From Burkholderia sp. HI2500 (GTDB lineage: Bacteria; Pseudomonadota; Gammaproteobacteria; Burkholderiales; Burkholderiaceae): a stretch of DNA of 64,000 nt. Under the pieces are notes generated by a model. That model worked only from the letters and a program-made list of their open reading frames with translations, ran no database searches and had not been told where the DNA came from. Location of the stretch: assembly GCF_002223055.1 (NCBI RefSeq), contig NZ_NKFL01000002.1, positions 62,001 to 126,000 on the forward strand, written 5' to 3'. Made by a program: the position numbers and the translations under genes. Below, one piece after another: positions 29,147-41,719 of the stretch; the first letter of the stretch is position 1, and the number at the start of each line of letters is the position of its first letter.

Positions 29147-29686
29147 ATGGCCGAACTTGCAACCATCGCCCGCCCTTACGCAGAAGCGCTGTTCCGCGTG
29201 GCCGAGGGCGGTGACATCGCCGCCTGGTCCACGCTCGTGCAAGAGCTGGCCCAGGTTGCGCGTCTGCCGGAAGTCCTGTCGGTCGCGTCGAGCCCGAAGG
29301 TGACGCGCACGCAAGTAGCCGAGTTGCTGCTTGCTGCGGTGAAGTCACCGCTCGGAGCTGGCGCCGAAGCGAAGAACTTCGTGCAGATGCTGGTCGACAA
29401 TCATCGCATCGCGCTGCTGCCGGAAATCGCCGAGCAGTTCGAGGCGCTCAAGAACGAACGTGAAGGTGCAGCCGACGCCGAGATCGTGAGCGCGTTCCCG
29501 CTGAACGGCGCGGATCTCGAGAGTCTCGTCTCGGGCCTCGAACGCAAGTTCAAGCGCAAGCTGAAACCGACGGTCGCAGTCGATTCGTCGCTGATTGGCG
29601 GCGTGCGCGTGACGGTCGGCGACGAAGTGCTCGACACCTCGGTTCGCGCGCGCCTCGCATCGATGCAGGCTGCGTTGACCGCCTGA
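29147..29686 (+). CDS. atpH: ATP synthase subunit delta
   Basis: 179-residue subunit joining the peripheral stalk to the top of the F1 head. It shows the N-terminal helical domain ([13 protein letters not shown]) and the C-terminal signature [22 protein letters not shown]. It starts two bases after the atpF stop. Confidence 0.96.
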   Translation: MAELATIARPYAEALFRVAEGGDIAAWSTLVQELAQVARLPEVLSVASSPKVTRTQVAELLLAAVKSPLGAGAEAKNFVQMLVDNHRIALLPEIAEQFEALKNEREGAADAEIVSAFPLNGADLESLVSGLERKFKRKLKPTVAVDSSLIGGVRVTVGDEVLDTSVRARLASMQAALTA

Positions 29687-29730
29687 GCGCCACGCCGGCA
29701 CGCAACAGAATTGACTATCAGGAGCGAATA

Positions 29731-31272
29731 ATGCAACTCAATCCCTCTGAGATCAGCGAGCTGATCAAGAGCCGGATCCAGGGCCTTGAAGCGAGCGCAG
29801 ACGTTCGCAACCAGGGCACCGTGATCTCCGTGACCGACGGTATCGTGCGTATCCACGGCCTGTCGGACGTGATGCAGGGCGAAATGCTCGAGTTTCCGGG
29901 CAACACGTTCGGCCTCGCGCTGAACCTCGAGCGCGACTCGGTCGGCGCGGTGATTCTCGGCGAATACGAACACATCTCGGAAGGCGACATCGTCAAGACG
30001 ACGGGCCGCATTCTCGAAGTCCCGGTTGGTCCGGAACTCGTCGGCCGCGTGGTCGACGCGCTCGGCAACCCGATCGACGGCAAGGGCCCGGTCAACGCCA
30101 AGCTGACCGACGCGATCGAAAAGATCGCCCCGGGCGTGATCTGGCGTAAGTCGGTGTCGCAGCCGGTGCAGACGGGCATCAAGTCGATCGACGCAATGGT
30201 GCCGATCGGCCGTGGCCAGCGTGAGCTGATCATCGGCGACCGTCAGTGCGGCAAGACCGCGGTGGCGCTCGACGCGATCATCAACCAGAAGGGCAAGGAC
30301 CTGATCTGTATCTACGTCGCGATCGGCCAGAAGGCTTCGTCGATCATGAACGTGGTTCGCAAGCTCGAAGAAACGGGCGCGATGGAATACACGATCGTCG
30401 TCGCCGCTTCGGCTTCGGATTCGGCAGCGATGCAGTACCTCGCACCGTACGCCGGCTGCACGATGGGCGAATACTTCCGCGACCGCGGCCAAGATGCGCT
30501 GATCATCTATGACGACTTGACCAAGCAGGCTTGGGCATACCGTCAGATCTCGCTGCTGCTGCGCCGCCCGCCGGGCCGTGAAGCGTACCCGGGCGACGTG
30601 TTCTATCTCCACTCGCGTCTGCTCGAGCGTGCTGCTCGCGTGTCGGAAGAGTACGTCGAGAAGTTCACGAACGGCGAAGTGAAGGGCAAGAGCGGCTCGC
30701 TGACGGCACTGCCGGTCATCGAAACGCAGGCTGGCGACGTGACCGCGTTCGTTCCGACGAACGTGATCTCGATTACCGACGGCCAGATCTTCCTGGAAAC
30801 CGACCTGTTCAACGCAGGCATCCGCCCGGCAATCAACGCCGGCGTGTCGGTGTCGCGAGTTGGTGGCGCCGCTCAGACGAAGGTCGTGAAGAAGCTGTCG
30901 GGCGGTATCCGTACCGACCTCGCGCAGTATCGTGAACTGGCGGCATTCGCGCAGTTCGCATCGGACCTCGACGAAGCGACCCGCAAGCAGCTCGAGCGCG
31001 GCCGCCGCGTGACGGAACTGCTGAAGCAGCCGCAGTACCAGCCGCTGCAGGTGTGGGAACTGGCCGTGTCGCTGTACGCCGCAAACAACGGCTACCTCGA
31101 CGACCTCGACGTCAAGCAAGTGCTGTCGTTCGAGAAGGGCCTGCGCGAAAACCTGAAGACCAGCCACGCTGACCTCATCAAGCGCATCGAAGACACCAAG
31201 GATCTCTCGAAGGACGACGAAGGCGCACTGCGCTCGGCGATCGAATCCTTCAAGAAGTCCGGTGCCTATTGA
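29731..31272 (+). CDS. atpA: ATP synthase subunit alpha
   Basis: 513 residues; the non-catalytic nucleotide-binding subunit of F1. The P-loop GDRQCGKTA has Lys175, the same number as in E. coli. The family signature [20 protein letters not shown] and the arginine finger region ([15 protein letters not shown] to [12 protein letters not shown]) are present. The ribosome site is AGGAG. Confidence 0.98.
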   Translation: MQLNPSEISELIKSRIQGLEASADVRNQGTVISVTDGIVRIHGLSDVMQGEMLEFPGNTFGLALNLERDSVGAVILGEYEHISEGDIVKTTGRILEVPVGPELVGRVVDALGNPIDGKGPVNAKLTDAIEKIAPGVIWRKSVSQPVQTGIKSIDAMVPIGRGQRELIIGDRQCGKTAVALDAIINQKGKDLICIYVAIGQKASSIMNVVRKLEETGAMEYTIVVAASASDSAAMQYLAPYAGCTMGEYFRDRGQDALIIYDDLTKQAWAYRQISLLLRRPPGREAYPGDVFYLHSRLLERAARVSEEYVEKFTNGEVKGKSGSLTALPVIETQAGDVTAFVPTNVISITDGQIFLETDLFNAGIRPAINAGVSVSRVGGAAQTKVVKKLSGGIRTDLAQYRELAAFAQFASDLDEATRKQLERGRRVTELLKQPQYQPLQVWELAVSLYAANNGYLDDLDVKQVLSFEKGLRENLKTSHADLIKRIEDTKDLSKDDEGALRSAIESFKKSGAY

Positions 31273-31341
31273 TCCGCGAGTGACACACTGAGGCCGCGCG
31301 GGTGCTGATGCGCCCGCGCCGCTTCGGTCAAGGAGCAAGCT

Positions 31342-32217
31342 ATGGCTGGAATGAAGGAAATTCGCGGCAAGATCAAGAGCGTGCAGAACACGCGCAAGAT
31401 CACGAAGGCGATGGAAATGGTGGCCGCATCGAAGATGCGCCGCGCGCAGGAACGCATGCGCGCCGCTCGTCCGTATGCGGACAAGGTCCGTGCCATCGCC
31501 GCGCACATGAGCCGCGCGAACCCGGAGTACCGCCACCCGTTCATGGTGGCGAACGAAGGCGCGCAGACGGCCGGCATCATCCTTGTCACGACGGACAAGG
31601 GTCTGTGCGGCGGTCTGAACACCAACGTGCTGCGTGCGACGGTGCAGAAGTTCAAGGAGCTGGAAGAGAAGGGCCAGAAGGTCGAAGCCACCGCGATCGG
31701 TAGCAAGGGCCTCGGGTTCCTGAACCGCTTCGGCGCGAAGGTGATGTCGCAGGTCGTGCACCTCGGCGACACCCCGCATCTGGACAAGCTGATCGGCGCC
31801 GTGAAGACGCAGCTCGACCTGTACTCGGAAGGCAAGCTGTCGGCGGTTTATATCGCTTACACGCGCTTCGTCAACACGATGAAGCAGGAAGCCGTGATCG
31901 AGCAGCTGCTGCCGCTGTCGTCGGAACACTTCGAAGCCGATGATGGTACGCCGGCCACGTCGTGGGACTACATCTACGAGCCGGACGCGCAGGCAGTCGT
32001 CGACGAACTGCTCGTGCGTTACGTCGAGGCGCTGGTGTACCAGGCCGTCGCGGAAAACATGGCGTCCGAGCAATCGGCGCGCATGGTCGCGATGAAGGCC
32101 GCGTCCGACAACGCGAAGACGGTGATCAGCGAACTGCAGCTCGTATACAACAAGAGCCGTCAGGCCGCGATCACGAAAGAACTGTCGGAGATCGTCGGCG
32201 GCGCAGCCGCTGTTTAA
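31342..32217 (+). CDS. atpG: ATP synthase subunit gamma
   Basis: Central rotor shaft of 291 residues. Its N-terminal helix ([36 protein letters not shown]) and C-terminal helix ([44 protein letters not shown]) form the antiparallel coiled coil. The ribosome site is AAGGAGCAAGCT. Confidence 0.98.
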   Translation: MAGMKEIRGKIKSVQNTRKITKAMEMVAASKMRRAQERMRAARPYADKVRAIAAHMSRANPEYRHPFMVANEGAQTAGIILVTTDKGLCGGLNTNVLRATVQKFKELEEKGQKVEATAIGSKGLGFLNRFGAKVMSQVVHLGDTPHLDKLIGAVKTQLDLYSEGKLSAVYIAYTRFVNTMKQEAVIEQLLPLSSEHFEADDGTPATSWDYIYEPDAQAVVDELLVRYVEALVYQAVAENMASEQSARMVAMKAASDNAKTVISELQLVYNKSRQAAITKELSEIVGGAAAV

Positions 32218-33678
<1,461 letters not shown>

Positions 33679-33697
33679 GGGTCGGGCGTAACGCAGC

Positions 33698-33816
33698 GGG
33701 TGCCGTTGGCCGTTGATTCTCCTATAGCACTGGCGATAGGGGACACGGCACCCACGCAATATGCTCAATCCGCCGTGCATGGGATCGAAGTGGGCGTTTT
33801 AGCGCCCGCTCCGATC
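33698..33816 (+). promoter_or_regulatory. Two RNA hairpins in the atpD-atpC gap
   Basis: The first structure pairs 33698-33706 with 33745-33753 (9 pairs) and, inside it, 33718-33725 with 33736-33743 (8 pairs including one G-U). The second pairs 33783-33787 with 33812-33816 and 33792-33796 with 33803-33807. Neither is followed by a T run. The second ends just before the atpC ribosome site (AGGAG at 33820-33824). A role in RNA processing or in setting epsilon-subunit output is inference. Confidence 0.5.
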
Positions 33817-33829
33817 GACAGGAGTCGAT

Positions 33830-34255
33830 ATGGCAACCATCAAAGTAGACGTCGTCAGCGCGGAAGAGCAGATCTTCTCGGGCGAGGCGAAATTCGTCGC
33901 GCTGCCGGGCGAAACGGGTGAGCTGGGCATTCTGCCGGGCCACACGCCGCTGATCACGCGGATTCGTCCGGGTGCGGTGCGCATCGAAGTCGAGGGCGGC
34001 AACGACGAATTCGTGTTCGTCGCGGGCGGCATTCTCGAAGTGCAGCCGGGCGCCGTGACGGTGCTCGCCGATACCGCGATCCGCGGCAAGGACCTCGACG
34101 CGGCGAAAGCCGAGGAAGCACGCAAGCGTGCCGAGGAAACGCTGCAGAACGCGAAGTCGGATCTCGACCTCGCGAAGGCGCAATCCGAGCTCGCGACCGC
34201 GATGGCGCAGCTCGAGGCGATCCAGCGTCTGGCGAAGATTCGCAGCCGGCACTGA
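33830..34255 (+). CDS. atpC: ATP synthase subunit epsilon
   Basis: 141 residues; the rotor subunit that couples gamma to the c-ring and inhibits ATP hydrolysis. The N-terminal beta sandwich ([38 protein letters not shown]) and C-terminal helical hairpin rich in Ala and Glu are typical. It is the last gene of the operon, with a strong terminator 26 bases after its stop. Confidence 0.97.
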   Translation: MATIKVDVVSAEEQIFSGEAKFVALPGETGELGILPGHTPLITRIRPGAVRIEVEGGNDEFVFVAGGILEVQPGAVTVLADTAIRGKDLDAAKAEEARKRAEETLQNAKSDLDLAKAQSELATAMAQLEAIQRLAKIRSRH

Positions 34256-34280
34256 GCCGCGCCGCGTATCCCGCGAAAGA

Positions 34281-34306
34281 AAGCAGCCTTCGGGCTGCTT
34301 TTTTTT
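34281..34306 (+). terminator. Intrinsic terminator of the atp operon
   Basis: AAGCAGCC (34281-34288) and GGCTGCTT (34293-34300) enclose a stabilising TTCG loop, followed by six further T. Confidence 0.95.
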
Positions 34307-34507
34307 CGTCCGTCGTGTTCGTCTGATTTTTGCGGGCCGGATCATTCCGTCCGGTCGTGCTATTTCATCCGTTCGCCGTGATTTGCTGTCAGAGTATCGT
34401 CAGCCGCGCGCGTCATCATCCGGGTTGAGGCCATTCGTCGCGAGTGCGCGGCGGAGGCGGGCGCAGGAAGCGCGCAGGCCGATCAGACAAAAAGGACGGA
34501 GACATTC

Positions 34508-36235
34508 ATGGCAGCAGACCTTGGCGTGGGCGCGCTGATCGCGCCCGAAAACGGCTTGTCGTACGTGCGCGGCACGACCGATGTGCCGCTCTCCGAAGCG
34601 ACGATCGGCCGGTTCCTGCTCGACACGGCCGGGCGCTTTCCCGATCGTCCGGCCGTCGTGTTCCGCGAGCAGCAGGTGCGCTGGACCTGGCGCGAGTTCG
34701 CGAACGAGGTCGACGTGCTGGCCGCGGGCCTGGCCGCGCTCGGCATCGTGAAGGGCGATCGCGTCGGCATCTGGTCGCCGAACCGCAGCGAATGGCTGCT
34801 CACGCAGTTCGCGACCGCGCGGATCGGCGCGGTGCTCGTCAACATCAATCCGGCCTACCGGCTGTTGGAGCTCGAATACGCGCTGAACAAGGTCGGCTGC
34901 AAGGCCGTGATCGCCGCCGAGCGCTTCAAGACGTCCGCGTACGTCGAGATGCTGCAGACCATCGCGCCGGAGCTCGCGACCGCGACGCCGGGCGATCTCC
35001 ATGCAGCGCGCGTGCCGAGCCTGCGCACGGTCGTGTCGATGGGCGACGTCGCGCCGGCCGGCATGTTCCGCTTCGCGGACCTGATGGCGCGCGGCCGCCA
35101 GGCCGTCGATCCCGCATTGCTCGATGCGATCGGCGCGACGCTCTCGGCCGGCGAGCCGATCAACATCCAGTTCACCAGCGGCACGACCGGCAGCCCGAAG
35201 GGCGCGACGCTCACCCACCGCAACGTCGTCAACAACGGGCGCTCGATCGCGACAGCGATGCGTTTCACCGAGCAGGACACGCTGTGCATCCCGGTGCCGC
35301 TGTATCACTGCTTCGGGATGGTGCTCGCGGTGCTCGCATGCGTGTCGAAGGGCGCGACGATGGTGTTCCCCGGCGAAGCGTTCGACCCGGTCGCGACGCT
35401 CGCGGCGGTGGCCGACGAGCGTTGCACCGCGCTGCACGGCGTGCCGACGATGTTCATCGCCGAGCTCGATCACCCCGAGTTCGCGAAATTCGACCTGTCG
35501 ACGCTGCGCACCGGGATCATGGCCGGCTCGCCGTGCCCGATCGAGACGATGAAGCGCGTCGTGTCGCAGATGCACCTGTCGGAGATCACGATCGCGTACG
35601 GGATGACGGAAACGAGCCCCGTGTCGTTCCAGAGCTCGACCGACGATCCGCTTGAGAAGCGCACGACGACGGTCGGACGCATCCAGCCGCATCTGGAAGT
35701 GAAGATCGTCGATCCGAGCGGCGCCATCGTGCCGGTCGGCGTGACGGGCGAGCTGTGCACGAAGGGCTATTCGGTGATGCTCGGCTACTGGGACGACGAC
35801 GCCAAGACGCGCGAGGTGCTGGTGGACGGCTGGATGCATACGGGCGACCTCGCGACGCTCGATGCGGACGGCTACTGCAACATCGTCGGCCGGCTGAAGG
35901 ACATGGTGATTCGCGGCGGCGAGAACGTCTATCCGCGCGAGATCGAGGAATTCCTGTTTCGGCATCCGAAGATTCAGAGCGCGCAGGTATTCGGCGTGCC
36001 CGATGCGAAGTACGGCGAGGAGCTGTGCGCGTGGATCGTGCTGCGCGCGGACGAGCAGATGACGGAGGACGACGTGCGTGCGTTCTGCAACGGGCAGATC
36101 GCGCACTACAAGATCCCGCGCTACATTCGCTTCGTCGACGAGCTGCCGATGACGGTCACGGGCAAGGTGCAGAAGTTCGTGATGCGCGACCGGATGATCG
36201 AGGAGCTGAAGCTCGACGTGCAGAAGACCGCCTAG
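34508..36235 (+). CDS. AMP-forming acyl-CoA synthetase
   Basis: 575 residues of the ANL superfamily: activates a carboxylic acid with ATP to an acyl-adenylate and transfers it to CoA. Motifs are the P-loop-like [28 protein letters not shown], the hinge motif [33 protein letters not shown], and the catalytic Lys near the C-terminus in TVTGKVQKF. Close relatives act on medium- or long-chain fatty acids; the actual chain length is not evident. It stands alone; ribosome site GGAG. Confidence 0.9.
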   Translation: MAADLGVGALIAPENGLSYVRGTTDVPLSEATIGRFLLDTAGRFPDRPAVVFREQQVRWTWREFANEVDVLAAGLAALGIVKGDRVGIWSPNRSEWLLTQFATARIGAVLVNINPAYRLLELEYALNKVGCKAVIAAERFKTSAYVEMLQTIAPELATATPGDLHAARVPSLRTVVSMGDVAPAGMFRFADLMARGRQAVDPALLDAIGATLSAGEPINIQFTSGTTGSPKGATLTHRNVVNNGRSIATAMRFTEQDTLCIPVPLYHCFGMVLAVLACVSKGATMVFPGEAFDPVATLAAVADERCTALHGVPTMFIAELDHPEFAKFDLSTLRTGIMAGSPCPIETMKRVVSQMHLSEITIAYGMTETSPVSFQSSTDDPLEKRTTTVGRIQPHLEVKIVDPSGAIVPVGVTGELCTKGYSVMLGYWDDDAKTREVLVDGWMHTGDLATLDADGYCNIVGRLKDMVIRGGENVYPREIEEFLFRHPKIQSAQVFGVPDAKYGEELCAWIVLRADEQMTEDDVRAFCNGQIAHYKIPRYIRFVDELPMTVTGKVQKFVMRDRMIEELKLDVQKTA

Positions 36236-36293
36236 CGCGGCATGAAGGCGGGAAAAACGCGGCGGCCTGCGGGCCGTTGCGTTTTCGATGGAC

Positions 36294-36325
36294 GAAAAAA
36301 AGCGGGCTTATTAGCCCGCTAAAAA
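36294..36325 (-). terminator. Hairpin with T run on the minus strand
   Basis: AGCGGGCT (36301-36308) and AGCCCGCT (36313-36320) with loop TATT. The seven A at 36294-36300 read as a T run on the minus strand, so this is oriented to stop leftward transcription; five A at 36321-36325 flank the other side. No recognised leftward gene ends here. Confidence 0.6.
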
Positions 36326-36360
36326 CCACACGCTACGGGGTTAGCGCGAGGAGACCAAAG

Positions 36361-36576
36361 ATGAAACCGAGTCCGGCGGGGGGGCCGGAAACGACTCCAA
36401 CAGGGATGCCCCTCGGAAGGGCTTCGGTACGTGACCGACTGGCTCGCAGCGCTTCGCGTCCGCTCACACTTGGCACACGAGACCGCATCCGTGTTGAAAC
36501 CGTTGAGGCCATTGTGGGCGAATTAATGACCCGTCGCGGTAACAAAGTGTTTCAGGTTGTAACGCCCGCCAGATAA
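36361..36576 (+). CDS. Small hypothetical protein
   Basis: 71 codons with a good ribosome site (GAGGAG, seven bases before ATG), beginning MKPSPAGGPETTP and ending VGELMTRRGNKVFQVVTPAR. I do not recognise a family. Third-position GC is far lower than in neighbouring genes and rare codons (TTA, AGA) occur, so it is either acquired DNA or not coding. A minus-strand frame at 36333-36545 overlaps it but has no ribosome site. Confidence 0.4.
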   Translation: MKPSPAGGPETTPTGMPLGRASVRDRLARSASRPLTLGTRDRIRVETVEAIVGELMTRRGNKVFQVVTPAR

Positions 36577-36958
36577 GGCTTTCCGGGATTTTTTGCTGTT
36601 TTTGAGGGGTCGAAAAAGGTCATTTTTACCCATATTTTCCGCAGCGTTTTCAGCACATGCGCACGATGCGTTTTTCATGCGTATCAGGCGCGACGAATTG
36701 CCGATTTGCACGCGAGAAAATGCGCCGTCCGGCCGATACCGCGCATGACGATTCATTCGTCAGAAAGATTTTGAAACGTGATTGGCAGGCGCGGAAGTCG
36801 GCCGTTCGGCCAATTCGGTGGCTTCGCGCCGATTTTCCGGGCGTCGGCACGCTGCAGCGAAGTGTAACGGCGATGATGGGGCCACCGCCGCGCAGCGACT
36901 TTTGCAGGCGGCTGATGCGCGGTCGGTGCCCGCTATCGGCCGCCACGCACGAGCCTGC
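36577..36958. other. AT-richer spacer with nothing recognised
   Basis: About 380 bases, lower in GC than the flanks, lacking a convincing reading frame, hairpin terminator or promoter. Confidence 0.5.
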
Positions 36959-37759
36959 TTACTTCAGCCATTTATCCGAAATCGCCTGGTATTCGCCGGT
37001 CGACAGCGCGAGATGCAGCCACTGATCGACGTACTGCTGGAACGCGACGTCGCCGCGCGGCACCATGTACGCCTTCTCGCCGAACTGGAACGGCTTGTCC
37101 GGATGCACCGAGCACAGGCCCGGATTCAGCTTTTGCTGCAGCAGCGTCTCGGATGCATCCGTCACCATCACGTCCGCCTTGCCGGCGAGGATCTGCTTGA
37201 AGATCGTTACGTTGTCCGGATAGACGGTGAGGTTCGCGTGCGTGAAATACTGCTTCGCGAAACGCTCGTTGGTGCCGCCCGGGTTCACGATCACGCGCGT
37301 TTCCGGCCGGTCGATCTGCGCGACGGTCTGGTATTTGTCGACGTCCGCGCAGCGCACGATCGGCGTCTTGCCGTCGACCACGTACGGCTGCGTGAAGAAC
37401 ACGCGCTTCTGGCGCTCGAGCGTCGTCGACACGCCACCCACCGCGATGTCGCATTTCGCGACGAAGTCGCCGGTCAGGTTCGGCCAGCTCGTCTTCACGT
37501 AGTCGGTCTTCACGCCGAGCGACTTCGCGAGCGATTCGGCCATGTCGATGTCGATGCCCTCGAAGCGGCCGTCCGCGCGGTAGTACGAATACGGCCTGTA
37601 GTCGCCCGTCGTGCACACGCGCAGCGTGCCGCGCGCGAGCACGTCGTCGAGCCGCGAGCCGGCGCCCGGTGCGGCGGCAGCGGCGAGCGCGCCGGTCTGC
37701 GCGTGCGCGGCGGCGCAGCAAAGCAGCGCGGTGGCGGCGAGCGTGGCGAGTGTCTTCAT
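36959..37759 (-). CDS. pheC: Periplasmic cyclohexadienyl dehydratase (PheC)
   Basis: 266 residues with a clear signal peptide (MKTLATLAATALLCCAAAHAQ) and a type II binding-protein fold. Long stretches agree with what I remember of Pseudomonas aeruginosa PheC: LRVCTTGDYRPYSY, KTSWPNLTGDF, VNPGGTNERFA, PDNVTIFKQI and VDQWLH. PheC converts prephenate to phenylpyruvate and arogenate to phenylalanine in the periplasm. Automated annotation may call it an amino-acid transporter binding protein, as no permease or ATPase gene is adjacent. Start at 37759 behind GGAGGAGACC; divergent from hemE. Confidence 0.85.
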   Translation of the reverse strand: MKTLATLAATALLCCAAAHAQTGALAAAAAPGAGSRLDDVLARGTLRVCTTGDYRPYSYYRADGRFEGIDIDMAESLAKSLGVKTDYVKTSWPNLTGDFVAKCDIAVGGVSTTLERQKRVFFTQPYVVDGKTPIVRCADVDKYQTVAQIDRPETRVIVNPGGTNERFAKQYFTHANLTVYPDNVTIFKQILAGKADVMVTDASETLLQQKLNPGLCSVHPDKPFQFGEKAYMVPRGDVAFQQYVDQWLHLALSTGEYQAISDKWLK

Positions 37760-37908
37760 CGGTCTCCTCCTTCGTTTCGTTCGATATGAGCGTCCGATCA
37801 TAACGGAGCCATCGCGCGCGTCATATGGCCGCCATCGCGTCGGCATGCGCAGCGTGAGGGCGGCTGTCCGGTAAAATGCCGCTTTGCCCTCGCATCGTCG
37901 CTCCTACC

Positions 37909-39003
<1,095 letters not shown>

Positions 39004-39111
39004 ACGCAAGCGCTGTCATGCTGCACTGCCGCGTGACAGCGTTTCGCTATTGGCACTAAACAGGGCGCAACCCCGCACCGGTTGCCGATTCAGTGCTTGT
39101 CAAGACTTGAC

Positions 39112-39120
39112 TTATACACA
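39112..39120 (+). promoter_or_regulatory. DnaA box
   Basis: TTATACACA matches the TTATNCACA consensus exactly; TTTTCCACG follows without a gap. Confidence 0.6.
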
Positions 39121-39193
39121 TTTTCCACGTTGCAGCGCGGTAGAGCCCTGTATCGGTCAATCTGTCTCGCTATGGTTCGGTAATTTGAATAGC

Positions 39194-39212
39194 AGCCTTA
39201 TGGCATAAGGCT
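39194..39212. promoter_or_regulatory. Palindrome AGCCTTATGGCATAAGGCT
   Basis: Nine-base perfect arms around a single central G, between the two DnaA boxes. It has no T run, so it is a possible operator. Confidence 0.35.
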
Positions 39213-39301
39213 CCGCGGGGCACCGTAGCAAGCGGTGAAAATCAGCGGAAAGCGCGGCCCCGCGCGCGTTGCGGCCATCGAGCGGCGAGTTCTCAACAAA
39301 G

Positions 39302-39310
39302 TTATCCACA
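39302..39310 (+). promoter_or_regulatory. DnaA box
   Basis: TTATCCACA, the strongest form of the DnaA box, 148 bases before priA. Confidence 0.65.
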
Positions 39311-39457
39311 GGCTGGGCAGGGTATACGGCGATTCCTAATGCGAATCCAAAACTTAGCGCCGAAACTGAAGTTTTACTTTAAGTTCGCTGCCCCGAGGCG
39401 GGCGCGGATGTCGGCCGTCCATGCCCATGCGGCGCATCCCGCCACCGGAGCGCCGGG

Positions 39458-41719
39458 ATGAGCGGCACCTATCTGCGCGTCGCGCTCGACCATCCGCTCG
39501 CCACCCTGTTCGATTACCGCTGCGACGCGCAACCGGCGCCCGGGCCCGGCACGCTCGTGCAGGTGCCGTTCGGCAAGCGGCAGGCCGTCGGGCTCGTCTG
39601 CGAAGTGACGACTCACACTGACGTGCCGCCGTCGCGGCTGCGTACGGTCGACGCAATCTGCACCGACCTGCCGCCGTTGTCGCCGGACTGGCTCGCGCTC
39701 GTGTCGTTCGCCGCGGATTATTACCAGCGCGGGCGTGGCGAGGTCGCGTTGCCGGCGCTGCCGCAGGCGCTGCGCGATGCCGGGCGCTGGGGGCGGCTGC
39801 TCGCGCCGGAGGTGCGTTACCGGCCGACGGAAGCGGGCCGCGCGGCGCTGCCCGATGCATTGCCCGCGCGCGGTGCCGCGTTGCGTCGGCTCGCGCAGGC
39901 GCTGGTCGACAGCGGCTCGCTGGCGCTGCCCGAGGCGCGCGCACTGCACCCGAAGGCGGCGGCCACGCTCGACGACTGGGCGGCGCGCGGCTGGGTCGAC
40001 GTCGAGGAGATCGGCTGGGCCGATGCGCCTGTGCCCAAAGCTGTGGATAACCTGTTGGCAGCCGGTGGACGAACTGTGCCGCCGGCGCTCACGGACCAGC
40101 AGGCCGAGGCGCTCGACGCGATCCGCGCCGCGCAGGGCTTCGCGCCGTTCCTGCTGCACGGCGTGACGGGCAGCGGCAAGACCGAGGTCTATCTGCATGC
40201 GCTCGCGTCGCTGCTCGACGCGCGACCGGATGCGCAGGCGCTCGTGCTCGTTCCCGAAATCAACCTGACGCCGCAGTTCGAGGCCGCGTTTCGCGCGCGC
40301 TTCGCGGGGGCGCTCGCCGACGACGCGATCGTCACACTGCACAGCGGGCTCGCCGAGGGCGAGCGTGCGCGCAACTGGCTCGCCGCGCATACGGGCCGCG
40401 CGCGGATCGTGCTCGGTACGCGCCTCGCGGTGCTCGCGTCGATGCCGACGCTCGCGCTGATCGTCGTCGATGAAGAGCACGAGCCCGCGTACAAGCAGCA
40501 GGAAGGGCTGCGCTATTCGGCGCGCGACCTCGCCGTGTGGCGGGCGAAGCAGCTCGGCATCACGGTCGTGCTCGGTTCGGCGACGCCGTCGCTCGAAAGC
40601 TGGTGGCAGGCCGAGCAGGGCCGTTACACGCGGCTCACGCTGTCGCGCCGCGCGGTGGCCGACGCGACGCTGCCGACCGTGCGGCTGATCGATCTCGAAG
40701 AGGAACGGCGGCGCGGGCGCGCGTCGATGGGCGGGCTGTCCGGGCCGCTCGTCGCGGCGCTGAAGGCGCGGCTCGAGCGCGGCGAACAGAGCCTCGTGTT
40801 CCTGAACCGGCGCGGTTATGCGCCGCAGCTCGCGTGCGACGCCTGCGGCTGGGTCGCCGGCTGCCCGCGCTGCAGCGCGTACGTCGTGCTGCACAAGCCC
40901 GAGCACGCGTTGCGCTGCCATCACTGCGGCTGGGAATCGCGCATTCCGCGGTCGTGTCCCGAGTGCGGGAACGTGGACATCGCGCCGCTCGGGCGCGGCA
41001 CGCAGCGCATCGAGGAGGCGCTCGCCGAGGCCGTGCCGGGCGCGCGCGTGCTGCGGATCGACGCGGACAGCACGCGCCGCAAGGGCAGCGCGCAGGCGCT
41101 CTTTTCCGATGTGCATGCGGGTGAGGTCGACATCCTCGTCGGCACGCAGATGATCGCGAAGGGGCACGACTTCCAGCGCGTGTCGCTCGTCGGCGTGCTC
41201 AATGCCGATACCGCGCTGTTCTCGCACGACTTCCGCGCGAGCGAACGGCTGTTCGCGCAGCTGATGCAGGTGAGCGGCCGCGCGGGGCGCGCCGGGCTGC
41301 CGGGCGAAGTGCTCGTGCAGACGCGTTACCCGCGCCACGCGCTGTACCACGCGCTCGGGCGGCAGGACTACGTCGGCTTCGCGAATTCGACGCTCGGCGA
41401 GCGCCGCGACGCGCACCTGCCGCCGTTCGTCTACCAGGCGCTGCTACGCGCCGAAGGGCGCACGCTGGACGCTGCGCTCGCGTTCCTGCTGCAAGCCGCG
41501 GCCGCGTTGCCGGGGCTGCCGGGCGCCGATCGCGTGACCGTCTACGACGCGGTGCCGATGACGATCGTCAAGGTCGCGAACGTGCATCGCGCGCAGTTGC
41601 TGCTCGAAAGTGCATCGCGGGCGGCGCTGCAGCATGCGCTGCGCGCATGGCAGCCGGAGCTGCGCGCGTTGAAAGGCGTGTTGCGGTGGAGCGTCGAGGT
41701 CGATCCGCTGGATATCTGA
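39458..41719 (+). CDS. priA: Primosomal replication restart helicase PriA
   Basis: 753 residues; a 3'-to-5' superfamily 2 helicase that reloads the replisome at stalled forks. The N-terminal DNA-binding domain, Walker A GVTGSGKTEVY, the DEEH box (VVDEEHEPAYKQQEG) and the two-zinc cysteine cluster (CDACGWVAGCPRCSAY then CHHCGWESRIPRSCPECGN) inserted in the helicase core are all present. Its coding region contains a perfect DnaA box in reverse orientation at 40042-40050. Monocistronic. Confidence 0.96.
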   Translation: MSGTYLRVALDHPLATLFDYRCDAQPAPGPGTLVQVPFGKRQAVGLVCEVTTHTDVPPSRLRTVDAICTDLPPLSPDWLALVSFAADYYQRGRGEVALPALPQALRDAGRWGRLLAPEVRYRPTEAGRAALPDALPARGAALRRLAQALVDSGSLALPEARALHPKAAATLDDWAARGWVDVEEIGWADAPVPKAVDNLLAAGGRTVPPALTDQQAEALDAIRAAQGFAPFLLHGVTGSGKTEVYLHALASLLDARPDAQALVLVPEINLTPQFEAAFRARFAGALADDAIVTLHSGLAEGERARNWLAAHTGRARIVLGTRLAVLASMPTLALIVVDEEHEPAYKQQEGLRYSARDLAVWRAKQLGITVVLGSATPSLESWWQAEQGRYTRLTLSRRAVADATLPTVRLIDLEEERRRGRASMGGLSGPLVAALKARLERGEQSLVFLNRRGYAPQLACDACGWVAGCPRCSAYVVLHKPEHALRCHHCGWESRIPRSCPECGNVDIAPLGRGTQRIEEALAEAVPGARVLRIDADSTRRKGSAQALFSDVHAGEVDILVGTQMIAKGHDFQRVSLVGVLNADTALFSHDFRASERLFAQLMQVSGRAGRAGLPGEVLVQTRYPRHALYHALGRQDYVGFANSTLGERRDAHLPPFVYQALLRAEGRTLDAALAFLLQAAAALPGLPGADRVTVYDAVPMTIVKVANVHRAQLLLESASRAALQHALRAWQPELRALKGVLRWSVEVDPLDI

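Larger units (their letters stand above)
39004..39457. other. hemE-priA spacer with DnaA boxes
   Basis: 454 bases, AT-richer than the surroundings, without a gene. It contains two perfect DnaA boxes (39112-39120 and 39302-39310), a near-box TTTTCCACG directly after the first, a 19-base interrupted palindrome (39194-39212) and presumably the priA promoter. Confidence 0.6.
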
